Below, one piece after another: positions 41,021 through 46,970 of a stretch of DNA of 46,970 nucleotides. The DNA is taken from NCBI GenBank assembly GCA_017447445.1, contig JAFSNK010000010.1:1-46970 (forward strand), written 5' to 3'. The translations under genes were made by a program, and so were the position numbers. This DNA is from Clostridia bacterium (GTDB lineage: Bacteria; Bacillota; Clostridia; Oscillospirales; CAG-382). The notes below the pieces were generated by a model. That model had not been told where the DNA came from and did no database searches. It saw only the letters and a list, made by a program, of their open reading frames with translations. Each line of letters begins with the position of its first letter. The first letter of the stretch is position 1.

Positions 41021-41967
41021 CAGCGCGCCTCCCGGCTCTCGCGGGCGCGCTGCTTTTTCAGCAGCTCCAGCCCCTTGAGAATATCCCGAAGCACCACGTC
41101 GTCGCTCGCTCCCGGCTTGAAATACGCCTTGATATCCTCGTACCTCAGCTTGTAGGTCGGTCTCTGATTCGGCTTTTCCTCTCTCATGATAGCGTCCACG
41201 CCGTCATGTTCGAGCTTGCCCGCCTCGAACGCCTTGCGCATCCGGATCGCCTGGTCGTGCGACGGAAACGCCTCGGTCTCGTCGATCAGATCCACCACGT
41301 CCCGCTGAGATTCCTCGTCGAGATACGAAAGTTCCACCGCGGGGCGCATTTTGATCTTGCCCTCGTCCACGAAATCCTGAAGCTCTTGAACAAGGTGCGT
41401 AAGGCGGATAAACCGCTGAATCTGCGTCTTGCTGTCATCGGAATCTTCTGCCAACGACTGGACTGAACGCGGCATTTCGGAATTGTGCCCCACTGGGTCA
41501 CAATTTTCTTTTGCCGGTCTGCCGGGCAATCTTTTGATCGCTTCAAGCTTCATCTGATACGCCCGTCCTTTGTCGCACGGCGCGATCTCCGAACGCTGAC
41601 TGTTGCTGTCCACCATCAGGATGATCGCCTCGTCGCGGCTGACGTCCACGATCTCGCACCGCATCGACGGAAGCCCGAGCCGCTCACAGGCGCGCTTGCG
41701 GCGGTGTCCCGAGATCATCTCATATCTGCCGTCGTCCTTCTTTCTGACCATCGCCGGCGTGATCACGCCGCGCTCCCTGATGCTCTCCATAAGCCCCTCC
41801 ATATCTTCGTCGTCCAGCACCCGATACGGATGCTCCGGGAAATCGTCGATCTCCGACAGCGGAATATCATAGATCTTCGGCAACCGGTTTTCCTTGCGTT
41901 CTTCATCGGTCATGAACAGCTCGTCGTAAGCCGTCATCCCGAGATCAATCTTTTTTGCTTTGCTCAT
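41020..41967 (-). CDS. ParB/Spo0J-like partition or regulatory protein
   Basis: A 315-aa protein with the ParB N-terminal nuclease-like domain: IPLSEIDDFPEHPYRV, then SGHRRKRACERLG (the CTP-binding GxRR motif), and QRSEIAPCDKGRAYQMKLEA leading to a central DNA-binding HTH around residues 150-240. C-terminal helical region. No ParA is present. In IMEs such lone ParB proteins may stabilise or regulate the excised form. Overlaps relaxase by 4 nt (ATGA) upstream and the TnpW-like gene downstream. Confidence 0.9.
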   Translation of the reverse strand: MSKAKKIDLGMTAYDELFMTDEERKENRLPKIYDIPLSEIDDFPEHPYRVLDDEDMEGLMESIRERGVITPAMVRKKDDGRYEMISGHRRKRACERLGLPSMRCEIVDVSRDEAIILMVDSNSQRSEIAPCDKGRAYQMKLEAIKRLPGRPAKENCDPVGHNSEMPRSVQSLAEDSDDSKTQIQRFIRLTHLVQELQDFVDEGKIKMRPAVELSYLDEESQRDVVDLIDETEAFPSHDQAIRMRKAFEAGKLEHDGVDAIMREEKPNQRPTYKLRYEDIKAYFKPGASDDVVLRDILKGLELLKKQRARESREAR

Positions 41968-43328
41968 TTGTCTTTCTCCTTTGTTTTCTTTTTAGCCGCG
42001 TGAGCGATATGCGCTCCGCGAAAATCGTTATCCTCGATGCGCTTAAGATTGTCTCTTATCTGACGGCTTCTCTCCAGCACCTCGTCGCAGGTCGTGACCT
42101 CGCGCCGGAGTTTTGACAGCCGCATGGAACAAATGCCGATGTTGAAGCGCGCCTTGTCCGCTTCAACGAGATCCCTTGCCGCCTCAGCCCGTTTGAGATG
42201 GTTCCGCATTTCGTTGCGAAGCCGGTAATTCTCGTCGATCTGCCGCATCGCCTCATGCTTGTAGTCGATGACGTCCTGCCCGGTCTTCAGGTTGTGATCG
42301 ACGAGAAGATCGAGAGTGTCCTCGTACAAGCGCTGTGCGCTGAAATCCTGACGGACGAGATAGTAGATGCGGAAATTCGTGTACGGGCGTTCTTTGGCGA
42401 TCTTCAACGCGCGGTTGTAGGAGCGGAAGAGCGGGATATAGGTCATGATCCTCACCGGCTCCTCCTCACCCTCGAACACCTTCTGCGGATCGTCCTGCTT
42501 CGGGAGACTGAACTCGGCGCGCCCGTTGTTTTTGTAGATGCGGCGGACGATCTCCTCAATGGAGTACCCCTCGCCGAGCGACTTGAACCGCACGAAGCGT
42601 TCCGTGCCGACGTGTTTGATCTTGGCGTGCTTTCCGCTCTCGTCGATAATAAAGCCCATCTCTACCATCGCATTCACGAACTGCTGTCTCGTGACGGAGC
42701 ACTTGATCGCAAGGTCTATCGCCGCACGGATACTGCTTCTGAGCGTCGGCGCGCCCTCCTGCTCGGTCTTCCACTCGCCGTAGGTCATGCCTTTGTCCTT
42801 CGGATGCTCGATGACCGACAGGCCGTATTCGCGGCAGAGGCGGTCGGAGACCTCGCGGATGCGGGCGTAACTCTCTTTGCAGTCGTTGTACTTCCGTCCG
42901 TCCTTGAACGACACCGCATTGATGACGATGTGGTTGTGGAAGTGATCCGTGTTCAGGTGCGTTGCGACGAGCGCTTCGAACCTGTCGCCGAATACCTCCT
43001 CAGCCAGTTTCACCCCGATCTCGTGCGCGGTCTTTGCGTCCACCTCGCCCTCCGCGAACGACTGGTACATGTGGTAGGCGACCTTTCCGGTCGTCTTGCC
43101 CCAGCGCCGCTGCGTATCGCCGAAGGTCTGCTTCGCGTTCTCAGGCAGGCAGTTCACCCCGCTGACGTAGAAACATTTTTCGGTCTTGTCGCCGTCCGCC
43201 GCGTAGTCGATCACGTTGTCGAGCGCGTGATATTTCTCGATATCGGAATCGGTCTTCTCGGCGTTGGCGGCGTAGTCGAGCACCTTGTCGAAGCGGTCGC
43301 GGACGTCCCAGATCTTCGTGACAGCCAT
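41964..43328 (-). CDS. MOBP-type relaxase
   Basis: A 454-aa relaxase that nicks oriT and leads DNA transfer. The metal-binding triad motif THLNTDHFHNHIVINAVSF is clear, with an upstream region around KVAYHMYQSFAEGEV and an N-terminal Tyr (KVLDYAANAE) that may be the nucleophile. C-terminal ~200 residues are helical (DNA contacts and oligomerisation). The real start is ATG 43328, overlapping the MobC-like stop (TAATG); a frame from 43535 extends in the wrong part of the mobC gene. Needs a foreign T4SS. It matches the Relaxase PF03432 class found in Clostridia IMEs. Confidence 0.93.
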   Translation of the reverse strand: MAVTKIWDVRDRFDKVLDYAANAEKTDSDIEKYHALDNVIDYAADGDKTEKCFYVSGVNCLPENAKQTFGDTQRRWGKTTGKVAYHMYQSFAEGEVDAKTAHEIGVKLAEEVFGDRFEALVATHLNTDHFHNHIVINAVSFKDGRKYNDCKESYARIREVSDRLCREYGLSVIEHPKDKGMTYGEWKTEQEGAPTLRSSIRAAIDLAIKCSVTRQQFVNAMVEMGFIIDESGKHAKIKHVGTERFVRFKSLGEGYSIEEIVRRIYKNNGRAEFSLPKQDDPQKVFEGEEEPVRIMTYIPLFRSYNRALKIAKERPYTNFRIYYLVRQDFSAQRLYEDTLDLLVDHNLKTGQDVIDYKHEAMRQIDENYRLRNEMRNHLKRAEAARDLVEADKARFNIGICSMRLSKLRREVTTCDEVLERSRQIRDNLKRIEDNDFRGAHIAHAAKKKTKEKDK

Positions 43329-43654
43329 TACAGACCACCTCCCGAAAGGATCTTGGAAAGCCTGCGGTCGAGCGCGGTGAGTTCGGAAAGCGTCTCTTTG
43401 ATCTCCGGAATCTTCACGTCGCCCTCGTTCGCTGCGCGGGTCAGCCGGTTCAGATCGTTGCCGATACGACGGAGCTGAACGAGCGTTTCGGCGAAATCCG
43501 CGGGCGGCAGTTCGACGATCTTCAGGCGTTTCCAAGCTGCACGGAGGACGTCGCTTTTGCTTCTGCCGGTGCGCGCCGACTGTTCCTCAAGCAGAGCGTT
43601 TTCTTCTGCGCTCAGCCGCACTTTGAAGAAGACGTCGCGTTTGCTTTCAGCCAT
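43328..43654 (-). CDS. MobC-like relaxosome protein
   Basis: A 108-aa protein. The N-terminal FFKVRLSAEENALLEEQSA region followed by RTGRSKSDVLRAAW looks like the ribbon-helix-helix of MobC-family relaxosome accessory proteins, and the C-terminal LVQLRRIGNDLNRLTRAANEG matches MobC. It helps the relaxase bind and melt oriT. Start ATG 43654, 8 bp inside the ATPase gene. Confidence 0.88.
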   Translation of the reverse strand: MAESKRDVFFKVRLSAEENALLEEQSARTGRSKSDVLRAAWKRLKIVELPPADFAETLVQLRRIGNDLNRLTRAANEGDVKIPEIKETLSELTALDRRLSKILSGGGL

Positions 43655-44852
43655 TCGCGTCACCTCCCGGGGTTTCAGGGATCTCCCTGACAAGCGGATT
43701 TGTGCCCACAAATCCAGTGCTTGTTAAACCGCTGCCGCGAGAGTCCGTGGGGTCGCCGGTGACGACGGTGACGGGCGTGACGGCTTTATCGGGGTGCACC
43801 CCGTTTTGGTCGTCACTGTTGTCACTCGCGTCACTTTTTCTAAGCGTGATGAGCCGGGCGTTGTTCTTTCTTTGGGTCTCGAACTCGATCCCGGCAGGCT
43901 TCAGAATCTCGTTGTAATACTCCACGATCGCGTTCTTCACCGCGACCGGCGCCATGATACGATCACCCGTTGCCGCGATCAGCTCGGTCGCCGTTCCCGT
44001 CCATTCGGTCTTGTCCTGCATGAACTTCACAAGGTCGGTCAGAAACGGCGGCGCTTTCTCCCGCATCATTTCCGCGCCGTCGTTGCGCTCGACGAACACC
44101 CAGCGCAGATTCTCGAACCGCAGGACGATCTGCTGCATTTCAATATCGCGCCCGGTGGCGACGAGGATGCCCATCTCCGATTCACGCTTGTCCTTCGTGA
44201 GCACGAACGAGGTGTCAACAGCTCCGGTGATTCCCGACGAGCCGGAGACCTGATTGAAGACGTCGCTGTCCTTCTGTTTTCTCAGATGGTGGACGAGCAG
44301 GAAAGAAACGCCGCATGAGGCGGAGATCTCTTTCAGTGCGGAAATGTCGTCGTAGTCGCTTGCGTACATACCGCCCGAAGCGTTGTTCTTCTGCGAGCGG
44401 ATCTTCTGCAGCGTGTCAATGATGATCAGCTTCGTGTCCGGGTAGGTGTGCAGATAACTGCCGATCTCGGTGTCCAGCCCGTTACCGATCGTCCCCGCAG
44501 TCACCGCGAAACGCAGGTTTGACGGCGCTTCGTCGGTGAGCTTCATCAGGCGGCTCTGGATGCGTGCCAGCGTGTCCTCGAGGCTGAGATAGAGCACGCC
44601 GCATTTCACCGTCTCCATGCCCCAGAACGGTTCGCCCGCCGCGAGCTTGAGCGCAAGGTCGAGCATCAGCCAGCTTTTACCGATCTTGGCTGAGCCGGAG
44701 ATAAGATGCACGCCCTGCGGGATCAGCCCGTCCACAAGGAACCCGGCTTTAGGCAGGGGCTTTTCAAGCAGCGTCGCGGCGTCGATGCTCTCGAACCCCT
44801 CTCTCCACGCTATGCGCGGATCGTACACGCCTTCAAGGTTCAGCCAGTTCAT
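43647..44852 (-). CDS. RepA-like AAA ATPase / helicase
   Basis: A 401-aa RecA-fold protein. Walker A SGSAKIGKSW near residues 45-55, LYLSLEDT, Walker B TKLIIIDTLQKIRS, and sensor region LLVHHLRKQKDSD fit RepA/DnaB-type hexameric helicases. C-terminal winged region (about 290-350). Many IMEs encode such a helicase to replicate after excision. Start ATG 44852 with GGAGG upstream, overlapping the small gene by 4 nt; the frame from 44930 is a longer artefact. Confidence 0.88.
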   Translation of the reverse strand: MNWLNLEGVYDPRIAWREGFESIDAATLLEKPLPKAGFLVDGLIPQGVHLISGSAKIGKSWLMLDLALKLAAGEPFWGMETVKCGVLYLSLEDTLARIQSRLMKLTDEAPSNLRFAVTAGTIGNGLDTEIGSYLHTYPDTKLIIIDTLQKIRSQKNNASGGMYASDYDDISALKEISASCGVSFLLVHHLRKQKDSDVFNQVSGSSGITGAVDTSFVLTKDKRESEMGILVATGRDIEMQQIVLRFENLRWVFVERNDGAEMMREKAPPFLTDLVKFMQDKTEWTGTATELIAATGDRIMAPVAVKNAIVEYYNEILKPAGIEFETQRKNNARLITLRKSDASDNSDDQNGVHPDKAVTPVTVVTGDPTDSRGSGLTSTGFVGTNPLVREIPETPGGDANG

Positions 44853-45082
44853 CTGCCTCCCTCCCAGTCGGGTCCGAAGAGGCACTTCATCAGATCGTCT
44901 CTTTTGATGATGAGCTTGTCGCCGTCCCAATAGGACGGTACCGAGCCGATGTGCCTCACGCCTTTTGCACGTTTCATCTGCTGAAGTGTTTTCGCCCTCC
45001 TTCTGTCTGTGACCGACGCTTCCGGGATGTCAAAAACAATGATGTCGTTGGGCTTGTTCAGCCCGTTTGGTTTCCTTTTCAT
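44849..45082 (-). CDS. small basic DNA-binding-like protein (first gene of the element)
   Basis: A 77-aa basic protein. It lacks a named family, but the helical ASVTDRRRAKTLQQMKRAKG and the C-terminal SYWDGDKLIIKRDDLMKCL segment resemble excisionase or MerR-like wing regions. Starts at ATG 45082 with AAGGAGG. It is the first gene of the overlapping series, where a regulator or excisionase would be expected. Confidence in the gene is high; in role, low. Confidence 0.7.
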   Translation of the reverse strand: MKRKPNGLNKPNDIIVFDIPEASVTDRRRAKTLQQMKRAKGVRHIGSVPSYWDGDKLIIKRDDLMKCLFGPDWEGGR

Positions 45083-45471
45083 AATAAGGAACCTCCTTGA
45101 AATAAATTTACGGATCGCTCCGTATGTAATGCCGGTCACTGGAAGGTGGGCGCAGTATCTAAAATTGTAAAAGTGGGGGCAGTTATTAAATAACGGATTT
45201 TTAGTTTCACTCACTATGTAGGCGGCGAGAAAAGCACATTTTTACAACACCCCTCAATAGGTAGCCAGCGAAAGATGGCAAAAATCGCCCATTTTCCGAA
45301 ATCATTACAAAGCATTTACATTTGCCGTTTTACCCGAACGTCGTTTCTTTGTTCCTGCCCCGGAGTCTCACCGCAGCGTCGCCGCGCTCATATCATCGCG
45401 CAGTCATATCCCGTTCGGACGGTCATTCAGTTGTCAAGGATCAGCGAAGAGATACAAAAAACCCTTCCAAG

Positions 45472-45625
45472 CGTAAGCAGGAAGGGACTCGCAGTACCGT
45501 ATGAAGCGTGTCGGCGGAAACAAAAAACACCGCATGACAATAAAAACAGATCTCTCTGTTTCATTCTTCATACGGTGCCTGGGAAGTCTAATCGGAACGG
45601 ACGCCCGATACTCTCAGCCTTTCGG
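45472..45625 (+). ncRNA. candidate hairpin array / structured RNA
   Basis: CCCTTCC/GGAAGGG, then ACCGTATGAAG (45496-45506) paired with CTTCATACGGT (45566-45576) enclosing AAACAGA-TCTC-TCTGTTT, and finally TCAGCC-TTT-CGGCTGA near 45614. Three nested or serial stems without a gene. Could be a control RNA for the element or a folded oriT/origin. Confidence 0.35.
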
Positions 45626-45754
45626 CTGACGTGCAACTCAATGCTGCTCCGCTTACGCGCTACAAAGTGTATTATTCAGTTGTGGGGGTATTATAGCACG
45701 ACCTTTCGTGTTTTGCAATAGGTCAGACGAACATTTTTTCGTCCTCTGGGTCAG

Positions 45755-45774
45755 TTGTCGGTATTTACCGACAA
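45755..45774. repeat. 20-bp palindrome (operator or oriT arm)
   Basis: TTGTCGGTA and TACCGACAA form perfect 9-bp arms with a 2-bp centre. It could bind a symmetric dimer or be an oriT hairpin. It lies 680 bp upstream of the first element gene. Confidence 0.6.
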
Positions 45775-46301
45775 GTCAACTTTTTCTTTGCCGTTATACC
45801 CCTTTTGTGTTGTTCTAAAATGGGGGTATAATGGGTATAACGCGGTCACTTTCAAACAAGAGAAAAATATAAAAAGTTGCAAAAATCTTCGATAGGAACC
45901 GGCTGAATGAAGAAGCTGAAAGCGACACATTTATTTGGGTTCGAATTTTGCGTTTTTCTCCCCAATTTCTCCTTTTTCTGCAAAAAATTTCGCCAAATCA
46001 AAAAACGCCGAAAACCATTGTAAATAGGGCGTTTTAGGGCTCTCGCCCTCATTTTCGGACGAATGGACCGAAACCGGAAAGGTGCACTAAAGTACGTCAA
46101 ACGTACACTAAAGTGCACTATCTTCCATTTTGCATACCGGACTCGAAATCAGTGATGCAGAACGTAAGCCCCATCCTCGAAAACCCGTTATTTATAAGGG
46201 TTTTCCGCAGGTTCGAATACAATAAAATACTTGAGTTCTCCCCATCAGTTCTCCCCATTTTCCAGGGTGTTTTTTGAGGCTTCGGTGGGTGAAACATACC
46301 C

Positions 46302-46393
46302 GGAGGTGTATCGAAGAGGTCATAACGGCCCCGACTCGAAATCGGGTAAGCGTGTAAAAGCGCCCGTGGGTTCGAATCCCACCGCCTCCGCCA
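46302..46393 (+). tRNA. tRNA-Ser (anticodon CGA)
   Basis: Acceptor GGAGGTG pairs with CGCCTCC; discriminator G; encoded CCA at 46391-46393. The anticodon stem CCCGA/TCGGG encloses CTCGAAA, anticodon CGA. A long variable arm and length 92 with CCA fit serine. It is the likely integration target of the element to the right. Confidence 0.93.
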
Positions 46394-46395
46394 AA

Positions 46396-46440
46396 AAAGC
46401 CAGTCAGTAAGCGATTTTGTCGCTTGCAGGCTGGCTCTTT
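46396..46440 (+). terminator. terminator after tRNA-Ser
   Basis: AGCCAGTCAGTAAGCGA pairs with TCGCTTGCAGGCTGGCT (bulged) around TTTTG, followed by CTTTCTTTAT. It separates tRNA-Ser from the integrated element to the right. Confidence 0.75.
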
Positions 46441-46549
46441 CTTTATGTGTTCAATGGCAAAATCCGTTTGTTCTCCCCAAGGCTTTTATTCCATTCGATC
46501 TTTCATTAGGGGAATCAAACTGATATGTAAGGAGGACTATGCCTCCTTC

Positions 46550-46651
46550 TCACTGGATGACTTTGAGTGCATCACCCATCCCGCCGAGCATTGCCTGTGC
46601 GGAATTCAGCTTTGCCGCATAATCCAAGTGAGCGTAAATATTTGCCGTTGT
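46550..46651 (-). pseudogene. tyrosine integrase, C-terminal remnant
   Basis: Minus strand, 33 codons to a TGA at 46550-46552, encode TTANIYAHLDYAAKLNSAQA then MLGGMGDALKVIQ. TTANIYAHLDY is the end of a tyrosine recombinase catalytic domain (the region of its active Tyr), followed by the usual C-terminal SAQAM helix. It joins in frame to the 3' end of the serine recombinase across a TGA, so the rest of this gene is missing here, probably displaced by the second element. Confidence 0.75.
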
Positions 46652-46666
46652 TAATATCAAAAATCC

Positions 46667-46970
46667 TCACTTGTTTTGTTCCCACGATTGGAGTAGTTCG
46701 GATTTAGCGGATTTGTTGATGAGTTTGTAGTAGATGTGGATCTCGCGCGGCGCCTTGCTGTACTTGCCCGGGCACTCGTCGACCGTGACGAATTCGATCA
46801 GTTCCATACACATTTCACGGGTAAGCTCCGGCACGTCCATGTACGCCTTCAGCCGCTTGATGAATTCGTCCACGTCGGCGGCATCCTTGCCCGCTTCGCT
46901 CAGCTTGCGCTCGATCTCCGTCACCGTCGCTTTGAGGGTGACTTTTTCGTCCTGATACTTTTTCAGAAGC
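46667..46970 (-). CDS. large serine recombinase, C-terminal part (cut by window edge)
   Basis: The last ~100 residues of a second serine recombinase, open to the window edge. Helical coil LLKKYQDEKVTLKATVTEIE then ELTREMCMELIEFVTVDECP and EIHIYYKL match the C-terminal coiled-coil and DUF4368-type end of such enzymes (compare LLTELIDRIEVYETEG in the first recombinase). The stop lies at 46667-46669, with no space before the integrase remnant. Its element should extend past 46970. Confidence 0.8.
   Translation of the reverse strand, partial: LLKKYQDEKVTLKATVTEIERKLSEAGKDAADVDEFIKRLKAYMDVPELTREMCMELIEFVTVDECPGKYSKAPREIHIYYKLINKSAKSELLQSWEQNK

Larger units (their letters stand above)
39003..45082 (-). 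mobile_element. integrative mobilizable element (serine recombinase, relaxase, no T4SS)
   Basis: Seven genes on one strand encode a large serine recombinase, TnpW-like protein, ParB, MOBP-type relaxase, MobC-like protein, RepA-like ATPase and a small basic protein. Every stop overlaps the next start (ATGA, TAATG, TGATG or longer). No type IV secretion or coupling protein is present, so movement would need a helper conjugative element. The left end should lie close to 39003, next to the recombinase; the right end lies within 45083-46301, where no boundary could be proved. No resistance cargo is visible. Confidence 0.8.
45083..46301. other. non-coding control region of the mobilizable element
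   Basis: About 1.2 kb with no supported gene; frames on both strands have no SD and poor composition. It contains: GTTATTAAATAAC (45182-45194); a hairpin array 45472-45625; a 20-bp near-perfect palindrome 45755-45774; an inverted repeat TTATACCCC/GGGGTATAA (45794-45802, 45823-45831); and repeats GTGCACTAAAGT/GTACACTAAAGTGCAC (46082-46119). These are candidates for oriT, replication origin and control RNA. Confidence 0.6.

Noticed and set aside
45275..45721. 148-codon plus-strand frame in the element's non-coding region
   Set aside because: Composition is not protein-like, there is no SD, and it crosses inverted repeats.
45852..46118. 88-codon minus-strand frame near the CACTAAAGT repeats
   Set aside because: Basic, low-complexity product without SD; it overlaps repeats.
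38976..46218. GCAGGTTCG shared by the left end of the mobilizable element and 46207
   Set aside because: Only 9 bases; too short to call an attachment-site repeat without comparison.
46424..46654. 76-codon plus-strand frame beside tRNA-Ser
   Set aside because: It is antisense to the integrase remnant and has no SD.

Overview
The window looks like a Gram-positive anaerobe of class Clostridia, probably an Oscillospiraceae/Ruminococcaceae-type gut bacterium. The signs are a dockerin-bearing secreted protein, GH36 and GH2 glycosidases, a two-gene SufC/SufB-like (SMS-type) Fe-S system, a Bacillus-type LexA site, strong SD sequences, many TTGACA-17-TATAAT promoters, and IME-type mobilisation genes. 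This placement is inference; there is no rRNA or marker set to prove it.

Layout. 1-141: the left end of an IS3-family element (transposase N-terminus, minus strand, cut by the window). 168-3848 (minus): a dockerin protein and a smsC-smsB pair. 4212-13228 (plus): a compact head-and-packaging cassette in P22 gene order: TerS, TerL, portal, scaffold, coat, a possible decoration protein, a gp4-like connector, a gp10-like propeller protein, a coiled-coil protein, a holin and two small genes. It has no visible integrase, replication, repressor, tail-fibre or endolysin gene. 13342-15465 (plus): a membrane protein and a 513-aa protein of unknown function. 15557-24173 (minus): a surface protein with EESKPA repeats, then a galactoside operon (GH2, GT-B-like protein, GPH symporter, GH36). 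24283-25560: a Y-family polymerase behind a consensus promoter carrying two LexA-like boxes. 25700-30187: citrate synthase, aconitase and isocitrate dehydrogenase as an operon making 2-oxoglutarate. 30386-32473: lipoprotein, dapA, dapB. 32537-36211: a heterodimeric ABC exporter. 36445-37489: a tandem-HTH protein overlapping a deoxyinosine/uracil-glycosylase-like gene. 37816-38165: tRNA-Leu(TAA), a broken tRNA-fMet copy and an intact tRNA-fMet. 38405-38962: a GNAT acetyltransferase behind a structured leader.

39003-45082 (minus) is an integrative mobilizable element: small DNA-binding-like protein, RepA-like ATPase, MobC-like protein, MOBP-type relaxase, ParB, TnpW-like protein and a large serine recombinase. 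Every stop codon overlaps the next start codon. About 1.2 kb upstream is non-coding and rich in inverted repeats, where an origin, oriT and control RNA could lie. 46302-46393 is tRNA-Ser(CGA). Next to its 3' end lies the C-terminal end of a tyrosine integrase, joined directly to the C-terminus of a second serine recombinase that runs off the window. This suggests a tRNA-Ser-integrated element whose integrase was interrupted by another element.

The best candidate for an undescribed system is the isolated P22-like capsid and packaging cassette set among housekeeping genes, with base composition that looks like its neighbours. It could be a domesticated or gene-transfer-agent-like particle, a satellite, or a decayed prophage; the sequence alone does not decide.
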